Notes under the pieces: model-generated | Databases searched by the model: none | Told to the model about the DNA's origin: nothing | The model's input: the letters and a program-made list of their open reading frames with translations, nothing else | NCBI GenBank assembly: GCA_936920195.1 | Contig: CAKZHE010000241.1 | Span: 1 to 36,427, forward strand | DNA length: 36,427 bases | Direction of reading: 5' to 3' | From: an uncultured cyanobacterium | GTDB taxonomy: Bacteria; Cyanobacteriota; Cyanobacteriia; Cyanobacteriales; FACHB-T130 | Shown: positions 15,798 to 24,314 of the stretch, piece by piece | Numbering within the stretch: the first letter of the stretch is position 1 | How the letters are laid out: the number at the start of each line of letters is the position of its first letter | Made by a program: the position numbers and the translations under genes

Positions 15798-18395
15798 ATG
15801 CATCCGATTCGTACATTCAACGTTTCGCCCTCTCTGCCACCGAGACTAGAACCGCTACGGAAACTAGCCTACAATCTGCACTGGGACTGGAATTCCGACA
15901 CCAAAGACCTCTTCCGTCGTCTTGACCGAGATTTGTGGAATTCTAGCCGCCACAACCCCGTGCTGATGTTAGGCGCAATCAGCCAAACCCGATTGCAAGA
16001 AGTGGCTGAAGATGACGGCTTTATAGCACAGATGGAACGAGCCGCTCAACAATTAGACGATTACCATCATCGGCTCACCTGGTATCACAAAAATCGTCAG
16101 GGGGTAGGCAAGGGCGATACTCAGGCGGAGACTCATCCCACTACCCAAAAGGAATGTTACGCCTACTTTTGCGCTGAATTCGGCCTGACTGATTGTATCC
16201 CCATTTACTCCGGCGGTTTGGGGGTACTGGCAGGCGACCATCTGAAATCAGCCAGCGACCTGGGTTTGCCCCTAGTTGCGGTAGGTTTGTTGTATCAAGA
16301 GGGCTACTTTGCCCAATATTTGAGCGCCGATGGCTGGCAGCAGGAACGCTACCCAGTCAATGATTTTTATAATATGCCCCTGCACCCAGAGCGGAATCCC
16401 GATGGGACAGAACTGCGGATTTCGGTAGAATATCCCGGCAGATTAGTTTGGGCGCGGGTATGGCGGGTACAGGTGGGAACTGTGCCACTGTATTTACTGG
16501 ATACGAATATTGAACCCAACAATCCCTACGACCACGACATCACCGACGAATTGTATGGTGGTGACTTGGATATGCGGATTCACCAAGAAATTATGTTGGG
16601 GATTGGTGGTTTCCGGATGTTGAAAGCGTTGGGTTACGAGCCGACGGTTTATCACCTGAATGAAGGACACTCCGGTTTTCTGATCCTAGAGCGGATTCGG
16701 ACGCTGATTGAGCAGGAAGGGTTAACTTTGGCGGAAGCCAAACAGGTGGCGCAGTCTACGCAAGTTTTTACTACCCATACCCCAGTGTCAGCGGGTTTTG
16801 ACCTGTTTCCGCCGGATAAGGCGATGTACTATGTCGGTCACTATGCCCATATCTATGGCTTATCCCGCGAGGAATTTCTGGGGATGGGACGGGAAAATAC
16901 TGGGGATTTATCTTCGCCCTTTAGTATGGCAGCCTTGGCAATTAAAACGTCTAGCTTTGTGAATGGGGTGGCACAACTGCATGGCGTGGTTTCCCGCGAT
17001 ATGTTTAAGAGTTTGTGGCCTAATTTACCGATTGATGAAGTGCCAATTACGGCGATTACCAATGGCGTTCATGCTCGCAGTTGCGTTGCCAAATCCACTC
17101 AGGAGTTGTACGATCGCTATCTTGGTCCCACTTGGTCAGAAAAAGGCGCAGATAATCCTTTGTGGGAACGGGTGAAATCGATTCCTGATGAGGAATTATG
17201 GCGCAATCACGAGCGCAGTCGCTCGGAAATGGTAGTATTTGCCCGGGAACGGTTAGTGAAACATTTGCGATCGCGCGGTGCTTCTCCAGCGGAAATTGCC
17301 CAAGCCGAAGAAGTCCTCGATCCTAGCGTACTGACAATTGGCTTTGCGCGGCGCTTTGCCACCTATAAACGGGCAACTTTATGGATGCGCGATCGCGAAC
17401 GGATTAAACGCATTTTACAAAGTCAGAAAGACCGTCGAGTACAATTAGTCATTGCGGGCAAAGCTCACCCCAAGGATCTCCCCGGCAAAGAATTGATTCG
17501 CGACATCAGCCACTATATTCGCGAAGAAGGCATGAGTCGCTATGTGGTATTTATTCCCGACTACGATATCCACGTGGCTCGATTGATGGTAGCTGGTTGC
17601 GATGTTTGGTTAAATACGCCCCGCCGTCCTCGCGAAGCCTCCGGCACTAGCGGGATGAAAGCGGCGATGAATGGCGGTTTAAACCTCAGCATCCTCGATG
17701 GTTGGTGGGATGAAGCCGATTATGTCCGGACTGGTTGGCCTATCGGTCATGGGGAAGATTATGATGACCCCAACTATCAAGACGATGTAGAAGCCAATGC
17801 TTTCTACGATCTATTAGAGCAGGAAGTTGTCCCCATGTTCTATGACCGCGACGGCGAAGGGATTCCCCATCGCTGGATTGCGAAAATGAAAGATGCCATC
17901 CGGCTCAACTGTCCCTTCTTCAACACTGCGCGGATGGTACGAGATTATGCCACGCATGGTTATTTCCCGGCAAGCGATCGCCATCGCGTGATGACTGCCA
18001 ATCACTACGCTCCCGCCAAGGAATTAGCCCACTGGAAAAACCATTTATTCCAGCATTGGTACAATATCAAAGTAGAATCCATTGACGTTTCGACGGGGAC
18101 TGAAGTCCAAGTTAACCAAAGCATCGCCGTCAAAGCGCGAATTCATCTGGCAGGATTAACTGCCAATGATGTCCAAGTGGAACTATATCAGGGGGCAGTG
18201 AATGCCAATGGCGATATTATCAATGGCGTACCAGTGGTGATGTCAAAGGAAGGTCAAGATCAACAGGGTTACAGCATTTACACTGCTAATATTATCTATG
18301 CTGCCAGTGGCTTGCAAGGTTTATCCTTGCGAGTATTGCCCAAACACCAATACTTGAGCAGTCCCTACGAATTAGGTTTAATTCATTGGGCTTGA
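15798..18395 (+). CDS. glgP: Alpha-glucan phosphorylase (GT35, DUF3417 type)
   Basis: The 865-residue enzyme phosphorolyses alpha-1,4-glucan ends (glycogen) to glucose-1-phosphate. The N-terminal DUF3417 region (PPRLEPLRKLAYNLHWDWN) marks the shorter glgP type of actinobacteria and cyanobacteria. The GT35 core follows, with GGLGVLAGDHLKSASDLG, GMGREN..., and the PLP site EASGTSGMKAAMNGGL, whose Lys621 should bind pyridoxal phosphate. Length and motifs are complete, so it is likely active. An ATG at 15798 gives the conserved start MHPIRTFNVSPSLP. It is transcribed alone; the 603-bp upstream gap presumably holds its promoter. The 3' side runs into dispersed repeats. Confidence 0.96.
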   Translation: MHPIRTFNVSPSLPPRLEPLRKLAYNLHWDWNSDTKDLFRRLDRDLWNSSRHNPVLMLGAISQTRLQEVAEDDGFIAQMERAAQQLDDYHHRLTWYHKNRQGVGKGDTQAETHPTTQKECYAYFCAEFGLTDCIPIYSGGLGVLAGDHLKSASDLGLPLVAVGLLYQEGYFAQYLSADGWQQERYPVNDFYNMPLHPERNPDGTELRISVEYPGRLVWARVWRVQVGTVPLYLLDTNIEPNNPYDHDITDELYGGDLDMRIHQEIMLGIGGFRMLKALGYEPTVYHLNEGHSGFLILERIRTLIEQEGLTLAEAKQVAQSTQVFTTHTPVSAGFDLFPPDKAMYYVGHYAHIYGLSREEFLGMGRENTGDLSSPFSMAALAIKTSSFVNGVAQLHGVVSRDMFKSLWPNLPIDEVPITAITNGVHARSCVAKSTQELYDRYLGPTWSEKGADNPLWERVKSIPDEELWRNHERSRSEMVVFARERLVKHLRSRGASPAEIAQAEEVLDPSVLTIGFARRFATYKRATLWMRDRERIKRILQSQKDRRVQLVIAGKAHPKDLPGKELIRDISHYIREEGMSRYVVFIPDYDIHVARLMVAGCDVWLNTPRRPREASGTSGMKAAMNGGLNLSILDGWWDEADYVRTGWPIGHGEDYDDPNYQDDVEANAFYDLLEQEVVPMFYDRDGEGIPHRWIAKMKDAIRLNCPFFNTARMVRDYATHGYFPASDRHRVMTANHYAPAKELAHWKNHLFQHWYNIKVESIDVSTGTEVQVNQSIAVKARIHLAGLTANDVQVELYQGAVNANGDIINGVPVVMSKEGQDQQGYSIYTANIIYAASGLQGLSLRVLPKHQYLSSPYELGLIHWA

Positions 18396-18411
18396 CCTTT
18401 TTGAAATTTTA

Positions 18412-18489
18412 CTCGTTCCCAGGCTCTGCCTGGGAATGCCTATTGAGAGGCTCCGCCTCGGATGCTTGCCAAGCGAGGCAGAGCCTAGG
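18412..18489. repeat. Dispersed palindromic repeat family A (copy 3)
   Basis: Begins CTCGTTCCCAGGCTCTGCC, carries the GGCTCCGCCTC...GAGGCAGAGCC palindrome and ends at GCCTAGG, where it overlaps the left end of the MITE-like element starting at 18482. It may form the glgP terminator hairpin. Confidence 0.8.
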
Positions 18490-18874
18490 CTGTTGACTTT
18501 GCGAGTTTTTGAGGCAAATTGTTCATACAATAACTATGTCATCATACTGGGTCTAAATTATTAACCCAAGTCGGTATTTTGTAGGGGCGGGTAACGCCAA
18601 GGGCTTCGCTTCGCTAACACTCAGATCTTTGATGCCCACCGACAAATGATCTAAACCCGCCCCATACACCCCCAAATTTACCATTAACTGACTTGCTCGA
18701 TGGGTGTGCGGGGGCGGGTTTATTTAGGTTATTGGTGAATATTAAAATTCCTCCCCAAACCCGCCCCTACATAAATCACGATCAATCAAAAGGACTTGAG
18801 ATTGGTTGATTAATTACCTAGAAACTGTATGAACAGAAACCCCCTAAAAAGGCACAAAGTCAACAGCCTAGGCT
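18482..18874. mobile_element. 393-bp MITE-like element with long imperfect terminal inverted repeats
   Basis: AGCCTAGGCTGTTGACTTTG (18482-18501) is the exact inverse of 18855-18874, a perfect 20-bp terminal repeat. A second matched pair, TGTTCATACA (18520-18529) and TGTATGAACA (18826-18835), lies at nearly the same distance from each end, with a similar T-rich spacer, so the arms span about 48 bp. There is no ORF inside; it includes a family C palindrome. A solitary left end recurs at 36286-36334. The size, ends and lack of coding fit a non-autonomous element; the parent transposase is unknown. The 496-bp gap 18396-18891 is explained by this element and repeat A. Confidence 0.7.
18710..18770. 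repeat. Dispersed palindrome family C (copy 1)
   Basis: GGGGGCGGGTTTATT ... AACCCGCCCCTAC with the shared centre ATTAAAATTCCT. Other copies are at 22715 and 34701. It lies inside the MITE-like element. Confidence 0.75.
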
Positions 18875-18891
18875 GAAGCCCAACTACATAC

Positions 18892-20853
18892 TTATTTTTT
18901 GGGCAGCTTGACAGGTTGTAATAAGGGTTCTAGGGGCGTATTCCGCAACCAGCGATCGCCTAATTGCTGCAAACCTTGGGGATTAATTAACCATAACCCT
19001 AATAAGCCCAGTCCGACTCCACCAACTAAAATTCCTAATACTCGCAAACCAACGATCAAACCTTGTCGTAAAGGGCGACGGCTTGTTTTTGGGTTTGATT
19101 CGGCTTGCGATTGCAGCAGCGCTTTAGAAGATTCTGCCATCTCTGATAATACTGGTTCGGTGGCAGGGAGATCGCCATCAATAATCGTTCCCAAATTAAC
19201 TAATACTGGATATTCGGCAGAGACGCGGCAATGGGTGAGAACAAGGGAAATATTATCGCGCCCATTTTTCTGATTGGCTAAGGCAATCCAAGCTTGTACG
19301 GCGGCATCTAGGGGAATGCGACTTTGTAAAATTGGTTCGGCATACTCTAGCCAAGATTGTTCCACCAAACCGCTATCGCATAACCCGTCAGAACAGAGCA
19401 ACAGAATCCCATCTTCTTCTAAAATAATCCGTTGAACGGTAGGACGGAGTAAATCTGACTGGCGAGTTCCCATTGCCTGCGTCAGCGCTCCGGCATCTGG
19501 ACGTTGTAAAGCTTGGCGATATAAACTTCTCCCAGTGCGGACTTCCCGCGTCGTTACATCATCATCAACAGTTAATTGCTGACAATACTCCGAGGTAATC
19601 CAATAGGCGCGACTATCCCCCACATTGACAAGATAAATTTCATGGGAATTTCCCCCCAGAGTCTCCGTTTTCACCTGTTGGGGTAATTGCAGCGCCATTG
19701 CCAGCGTAGTTGCCATCCGCTGCCGGGATTCCCTCCCCTGTTCGTCATTCCGCGCCGCAATTAAGTTATTTGCCACCCGGATGAGGGCTGATAACTGCTC
19801 CATCACCAATTCCGGTGGCATAATTGTTTCTTGCTGGGCGATTTCTTGCAGCAAAGCTTGAATTTGCAACTTTAGGGATTGCACCGCCAACTGACTAGCC
19901 ACTTCACCACCTTCATGTCCGCCAATCCCATCACAGACGATACTCAGATAGGGCAGCAAAGGGTCATTTGATTGTGCCATCCCCATAGGGATATCCGCCG
20001 CCGTAGGATAACAACTATCTTCATTTTGAGAGTGTTGGATACCTGTATCCGTTCCTCCCGCGACTCGCAGTCGCAGGTATTGCTGAGATGCCTGCTCAAG
20101 TAATAACTGGTTTAGAGTAGCAGCGATCGCAGCTATGCCTTCTCCGGACTGCATTTGTTGAAAAACCTGCGATAATCGAGGGGCGATCGCTTCCGATACT
20201 TCTGCAAACCAAGTTGCCCAACACACGCCCAACTGAGATAAACGCGGTTTCATTCCCGGCATCTCCGGATATTTTTCCCCATCCACATACAGTTCTTGCA
20301 GTCGCACCCGCCATCCTTCCACCCGAATATTCTCTGCCACCAACAAACTTCCCGCCGCCTTTTGTTCCATCAATGGCTGCCACAATTCCAGCATTTGCCA
20401 CAACCAATAGAGTTGCCGCACTGCCGTCGTCGTTGCCCAAGCATCTCGAATTCCCGGTAAAATACTGCCTCGGCGATTAATTGGGGCATTTTCCAGCAAC
20501 ACCGTCTCGCTGACAATTTCACCGCTGCTAAACTGGCAAAAACCATAAACTTCCGGAACGTGCAACCGTTGGGGATAGAGGCGCAAATAGGGTAGAATCC
20601 GCTCCGGCAAAGGTTCCGGAATTTCTGGTAATTGGGCGGGTTGTAAATCTAGCCAAATTTGCGGGGCGATGGGATAGTAGCGATCGCTAATTATTTGTCC
20701 TAAAGGGATTTTGGTAACTTGGGAGTTAGTTGCCCACAGATAGCGATAAACCAAAGGCGTTTGACAATTTTCGCAATCTTTCGTCCCCAGGGCATTTTGG
20801 GGCGCAGAGCAACTAGGATTGGGACAATGAATTAGCGGTGGGGAAGAACTCAT
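18892..20853 (-). CDS. PP2C-type Ser/Thr phosphatase with zinc ribbon and C-terminal membrane anchor
   Basis: 653 residues. An N-terminal zinc-ribbon (Cys10, Cys15, Cys27, Cys30) is followed by a region of about 220 residues without recognised enzyme motifs, similar in arrangement to pseudokinase-like or regulatory parts of cyanobacterial PP2C proteins. The PP2C domain starts at about residue 265: DTGIQHSQNEDS, LSIVCDGIGGHEGGE (Asp and Gly of the metal site), LVNVGDSRAYWI, LLLCSDGLCDSG and GRDNISLVL. The key metal-binding Asp residues are kept, so it should be active. A single membrane span (about 605-628, GLIVGLRVLGILVGGVGLGL) lies near the C-terminus. It probably reverses Ser/Thr kinase signalling; no kinase is adjacent. 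Confidence 0.92.
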   Translation of the reverse strand: MSSSPPLIHCPNPSCSAPQNALGTKDCENCQTPLVYRYLWATNSQVTKIPLGQIISDRYYPIAPQIWLDLQPAQLPEIPEPLPERILPYLRLYPQRLHVPEVYGFCQFSSGEIVSETVLLENAPINRRGSILPGIRDAWATTTAVRQLYWLWQMLELWQPLMEQKAAGSLLVAENIRVEGWRVRLQELYVDGEKYPEMPGMKPRLSQLGVCWATWFAEVSEAIAPRLSQVFQQMQSGEGIAAIAATLNQLLLEQASQQYLRLRVAGGTDTGIQHSQNEDSCYPTAADIPMGMAQSNDPLLPYLSIVCDGIGGHEGGEVASQLAVQSLKLQIQALLQEIAQQETIMPPELVMEQLSALIRVANNLIAARNDEQGRESRQRMATTLAMALQLPQQVKTETLGGNSHEIYLVNVGDSRAYWITSEYCQQLTVDDDVTTREVRTGRSLYRQALQRPDAGALTQAMGTRQSDLLRPTVQRIILEEDGILLLCSDGLCDSGLVEQSWLEYAEPILQSRIPLDAAVQAWIALANQKNGRDNISLVLTHCRVSAEYPVLVNLGTIIDGDLPATEPVLSEMAESSKALLQSQAESNPKTSRRPLRQGLIVGLRVLGILVGGVGLGLLGLWLINPQGLQQLGDRWLRNTPLEPLLQPVKLPKK

Positions 20854-20970
20854 AACAAGGCTGGGGATAAATAGCCAGAGGGTTTCCGGTTTTTGGGCAG
20901 ATTGGGGAATTATAGCTAATTAGTTAGAGTTGATATCATAGGGCTATGGGCGGATACAGAACCATTAAAC

Positions 20971-21109
20971 AGGACTTACGCAAATTTTCGCATCAAAATG
21001 CTCGTTCCCAGGCTCTGCCTGGGAATGCCCATTGAGAGGCTCTGCCTCGAATGATAACCAAGCGAGGCAGAGCCTCTCGATATCGGTTCCCAGGCAGAGC
21101 CTAGGAACC
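20971..21109. repeat. Solo family B end plus repeat family A (copy 4)
   Basis: A lone AGGACTTACGCA (20971-20982), the terminal repeat of family B, is followed by a full family A palindrome set at 21001-21109 (CTCGTTCCCAGGCTCTGCC ... GCAGAGCCTAGGAACC). The gap 20854-21190 otherwise holds a family D half-site (about 21112-21128) and CCCTATT heptamers. Confidence 0.7.
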
Positions 21110-21190
21110 AGTTAAAGCCCAACTATGAACTTTTGCCCTTTATTGCCTTTAATTCCCTTTATTCCCTATTCCCTATTCCCTATTAACCCT

Positions 21191-21706
21191 ATGTCGTTCC
21201 ATCCTCAGTTACTCTGGTTATTAGCAGGTACATCCAGTTCCGGTTCTTTCTTTTTATTTGGATTTGTTAGATTTAGTCCAATGATATTCTGGTTAATCGT
21301 TGGGACAATGCTGTGTCTGGTAGAACTAGCCGTACCGACAGCATTCACGGCTTTTATGATGGGGATTGCTGCCTTAGCGGTGGCAATGGTATTGCTGGTA
21401 CTGCCCATTCCCCTAGCTCTGCAAGTCATTTTATGGATGGGATTTTCTCTGGCTTTTGTCTATGCCATCCATCGGTTTATGCCCAAGCATAAAAATAGAG
21501 CGATCGCCGAGTCAACTGAAGCTAAGGTGTTAACAGAGATTCTCCCTGGAGAAATTGGGCGCGTCATCTACGAGGGGAATTCTTGGCAAGCCCGCTGCTC
21601 GGATGAGAAAATGGCGATCGCAGCCAATCAAAAAGTTTATGTAGTCGGGCGCGAAGGCAATACCCTATTTGTCATGCCGATTAATTTACTCAGTTCTGAT
21701 AACTAA
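21191..21706 (+). CDS. NfeD-like membrane protein
   Basis: The 171-residue protein starts at MSFHPQLLWL; 22 further in-frame upstream codons run through the CCCTATT low-complexity repeat and are not used. Three to four membrane segments (FWLIVGTMLCLVELAV, MMGIAALAVAMVLLVL, LALQVILWMGFSLAFVYAI) precede an OB-fold soluble tail of about 60 residues (LPGEIGRVIYEGNSWQARC). This is the short NfeD type that partners SPFH/band-7 proteins in membrane microdomains. The next gene, 18 bp downstream on the same strand, is an SPFH protein, which confirms the pair and a shared transcript. Confidence 0.9.
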   Translation: MSFHPQLLWLLAGTSSSGSFFLFGFVRFSPMIFWLIVGTMLCLVELAVPTAFTAFMMGIAALAVAMVLLVLPIPLALQVILWMGFSLAFVYAIHRFMPKHKNRAIAESTEAKVLTEILPGEIGRVIYEGNSWQARCSDEKMAIAANQKVYVVGREGNTLFVMPINLLSSDN

Positions 21707-21724
21707 AAAAATTGCGAGGATAAA

Positions 21725-22711
21725 ATGGGAGAGTTTTTCGCTTTATTAATTACCATGTTGGTAGGCGGTTCTGCCCTATCTAGCGTCAGGATTATTCAGC
21801 AAGGAAATGAAGCTTTAGTCGAAAATTTGGGTAGATACAATGGCAAAAAGCTCAAGCCGGGATTGAACTTTGTCCTGCCTGTGGTTGAAAGAGTGGCATA
21901 TCAACAAACTGTGCGGGAACGGGTTTTAGATATTCCTCCCCAACAGTGTATTACCCGCGATAATGTTTCCATTACCGCTGATGCAGTGGTTTATTGGCGG
22001 ATTATGGATTTAGAAAAAGCTTATTATCGGGTAGAAAATCTCCAGGCAGCGATGGTGAATTTAGTTCTAACTCAAATTCGTTCAGAAATGGGCAGATTAG
22101 AACTAGATCAAACTTTTACTGCTCGCTCTCAAATTAATGAGTTGCTGTTACAAGATCTGGATGAGTCAACGGAACCTTGGGGCGTAAAAGTTACCCGGGT
22201 GGAATTGCGAGATATTATTCCTTCCAGAGCCGTTCAAGAGTCAATGGAATTGCAAATGGCGGCAGAGCGGCGCAAACGGGCAGCAATTCTCACTTCGGAA
22301 GGGGAAAGAGAATCGGCAGTTAATAGTGCCAAGGGCAAAGCCGAAGCGCAAATTCTAGATGCGGAAGCAAGACAAAAAGCTGTGATTTTGGATGCGGAAG
22401 GACAACAAAAAGCTTTGATTTTGAGGGCGCAAGCCGAACGCCAACAACAGGTTTTAAAAGCCCAAGCGATCGCGGAATCAGCCGAAATAATTGCCCAGAA
22501 AATTAAAAAAGATCCCAATGTACATCAGGCTTTAGAAGTATTATTTGCCTTGGGATATTTGGATATGGGTGCTACCATTGGCAAGAGCGATAGTAGCAAG
22601 GTCATGTTTATGGACCCGCGTTCAATTCCAGCTACTTTAGAAGGCATTCGTTCTATTATTGGGGATAGCGGTAATCCACCCCAATTTTTAGACTTGGGAG
22701 ATGAAAGTTAG
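21725..22711 (+). CDS. SPFH/band-7 (stomatin/QmcA-like) protein
   Basis: 328 residues. One N-terminal membrane segment (about 3-20) precedes the SPFH domain ([50 protein letters not shown]). A charged coiled-coil with repeated [20 protein letters not shown]-type heptads spans about 195-260 and ends in a stretch before the C-terminus. The order and length match slipin/QmcA-type proteins that assemble scaffolds at the membrane. It is paired with nfeD by an 18-bp gap (GCGAGGA SD). The stop lies 3 bp before a family C palindrome that separates it from the convergent Fur-type gene. Confidence 0.92.
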   Translation: MGEFFALLITMLVGGSALSSVRIIQQGNEALVENLGRYNGKKLKPGLNFVLPVVERVAYQQTVRERVLDIPPQQCITRDNVSITADAVVYWRIMDLEKAYYRVENLQAAMVNLVLTQIRSEMGRLELDQTFTARSQINELLLQDLDESTEPWGVKVTRVELRDIIPSRAVQESMELQMAAERRKRAAILTSEGERESAVNSAKGKAEAQILDAEARQKAVILDAEGQQKALILRAQAERQQQVLKAQAIAESAEIIAQKIKKDPNVHQALEVLFALGYLDMGATIGKSDSSKVMFMDPRSIPATLEGIRSIIGDSGNPPQFLDLGDES

Positions 22712-22714
22712 CTA

Positions 22715-22777
22715 GTAGGGGCGGGTTTATTGAGATTATTGGTAAAGATTAAAATTCCTGCCTAAACCCGCCCCTAC
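22715..22777. repeat. Dispersed palindrome family C (copy 2), acts between convergent genes
   Basis: GTAGGGGCGGGTTTATT ... CTAAACCCGCCCCTAC with the shared ATTAAAATTCCTG centre. It fills the gap between two convergent genes and its last 4 bp contain the stop of the minus-strand Fur-family gene, so it may serve as a bidirectional terminator. Confidence 0.75.
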
Positions 22778-23163
22778 GGGTGTACCTCACTGCCACAGCG
22801 ATCGCACAAGCCAAAAAACTCTAAGGTGTGGTAAAAAATTTTAAACTGATGAGAGGTTTGCAGTTGCGTTTCTAAATCCCTTACCGGACATTGTTCAATC
22901 GGTTGAGACTCGCCGCACTGCAAGCAAGTCAGATGATGTCTATCCTGCTTCAGGGAACTATAGAGGGATTCCCCATTGAGGGTACGCACCTGCACCGCTC
23001 CAGCTAACTTTAAGGCTTCTAAGGAGCGATAAACCGTGGCTAAACCCAGATTTTGACTGCGATTGCGGAGTTCAATATAGATTTCCTGGGCAGAAACCGC
23101 CTGATTGAGAGTTTTGAGCAAGTCCAAAATGCGCTCTTGAGAACGGGTGCGTTGGTCTTTCAT
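22774..23163 (-). CDS. Fur-family metalloregulator, possibly Zur
   Basis: The 129-residue protein is a Fur-family winged-helix repressor. The helix NLGLATVYRSLEALKLAGAV lies at about residues 38-57. The HHLTCLQCG block (His76-77, Cys80, Cys83) and a second CDRCG pair (Cys120, Cys123) make the structural zinc site. The protein is short (Fur proper is about 140-150) and has few acidic C-terminal residues, features closer to Zur (FurB); the specific metal cannot be proven. No Zur or Fur box is seen directly upstream. It is the last of a small divergent cluster; its stop overlaps a dispersed palindrome. Confidence 0.88.
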   Translation of the reverse strand: MKDQRTRSQERILDLLKTLNQAVSAQEIYIELRNRSQNLGLATVYRSLEALKLAGAVQVRTLNGESLYSSLKQDRHHLTCLQCGESQPIEQCPVRDLETQLQTSHQFKIFYHTLEFFGLCDRCGSEVHP

Positions 23164-23232
23164 AGCAGTGTAGGGGAAGGATGGAGCAAAATTAGCGCCT
23201 ATTTATACCTTAAGACAAGAACGAAAAAGTTT

Positions 23233-23279
23233 GTAGTCGGGCTTCAGCCCTTTCCGGATTGGGGCTAAAGCCCAACTAC
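23233..23279. repeat. Dispersed palindrome family D (copy 1)
   Basis: GTAGTCGGGCTTCAGCCC pairs with GGGCTAAAGCCCAACTAC around a short centre. Copy 2 is at 36244-36282 and half-sites are at about 18873 and 21112. Confidence 0.75.
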
Positions 23280-23295
23280 GAACTTACGACATATA

Positions 23296-23448
23296 GAATT
23301 ATTTCTTGGCATTGATTTGGCACAAATGGCGAAGGTGAATGTACAAAAGCAGAAACCAAAACACCCAGCTTTAGTTGTATCAGGAACCCGAACTTTTGCT
23401 GATAGTATTTTATTTATGACCAGCTACTTAATAAGATTTTACCCATAG
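23296..23448 (+). other. Possible decayed ORF (YspA/DUF2493-like fragment)
   Basis: An open frame from 23296 with an ATG at 23326 encodes about 50 residues ending at a stop in the overlap with the dam 3' end. The stretch HPALVVSGTRTFAD resembles the start of DUF2493/YspA-like SLOG proteins. No further domain follows. It may be a remnant or chance; it lies next to a dispersed palindrome. Confidence 0.25.
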
Positions 23449-24272
23449 GATGTGACTAAAACTTCGGAAACTTTCCCGCGTTTTTGGGCATTGGAATTAA
23501 TCAGTCTGGTGGCTGAAATGGCGTAGATGTTAAATTTAGAATACAGATCTCTGATAAAGGGACAATCAGAGTTAGATAGCATCACGTTGACATTCTTTTC
23601 CGCTAGGCTGACAAACACTTCATACAAGCGTTTTTGATCTGCTTCGTTAAAGTCATTCCGACTATAAGCAGTAAAGTTGCTGGTAGCACTTAAGGGATGG
23701 TAAGGGGGATCAAAATAAACCAAATCGTTAGCTTGGGCTACGGTTGCTACTGCATCAAAGGGTTGCACTTCGATGGTGGCTGATTGCAAAATCTCTGCCA
23801 CAGAGCGCAATAATTCTGGATGGCAAATCTTGGGATTTTTATATTTGCCCAAGGGTACGTTAAATTCACCTTTGGAATTTTCTCGATAAAGTCCGTTAAA
23901 ACAGGTTTTGTTCAGATAAATTAATCTGGCGGCGCGTTGGATGTCAGTAAAATTAGCAGTTTTAGCAGATCTGATTTGATAATAATATTCTTGATTATGC
24001 TGGGCTTGATGTTCCTCTAACCACAAAATCAATTCTTCAACATGATTTTTAACTTGTATGTAAGCATTGATCAATTCCGGATTAATATCAGTTAGCGTAG
24101 CTGCTGAGGGTTGCAGGTGAAAAAAAACTGCCCCGCCGCCTAAAAAAGGTTCAAAGTAGTTTTTGAATCTTTTAGGAAAGTAGCTTTGATATTGCAGCAG
24201 TAACTGACTTTTACCACCTGCCCATTTCAGGAAAGGACGAGGCGAAATTTGTAGACAAGCAGAATTTGACAT
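23439..24272 (-). CDS. Dam-type DNA adenine-N6 methyltransferase
   Basis: The 277-residue enzyme is a D12-class (Dam/DpnM) adenine methyltransferase. Seen: the N-terminal PFLKWAGGKSQLL, the SAM loop YFEPFLGGGAVFFH at about residues 39-52, a target-recognition region (NKTCFNGLYRENSKGEFNVP), and catalytic DPPY (Asp188-Tyr191). Synechocystis and Nostoc homologues methylate GATC, so GATC is the likely target here, but the site is inferred. No restriction endonuclease is adjacent, so it looks like an orphan housekeeping methylase. GATC is the core of the abundant GCGATCGC repeat. The start MSNSACLQISPRPF fits; no obvious SD. Confidence 0.92.
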   Translation of the reverse strand: MSNSACLQISPRPFLKWAGGKSQLLLQYQSYFPKRFKNYFEPFLGGGAVFFHLQPSAATLTDINPELINAYIQVKNHVEELILWLEEHQAQHNQEYYYQIRSAKTANFTDIQRAARLIYLNKTCFNGLYRENSKGEFNVPLGKYKNPKICHPELLRSVAEILQSATIEVQPFDAVATVAQANDLVYFDPPYHPLSATSNFTAYSRNDFNEADQKRLYEVFVSLAEKNVNVMLSNSDCPFIRDLYSKFNIYAISATRLINSNAQKRGKVSEVLVTSYG

Positions 24273-24314
24273 TGAGGAAAAATAACTGAATCATGGGCGA
24301 TTGCGCTAGCACTT

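Noticed and set aside
21125-21190. Longer NfeD start
   Set aside because: The extra residues come from the CCCTATT heptamer repeat.
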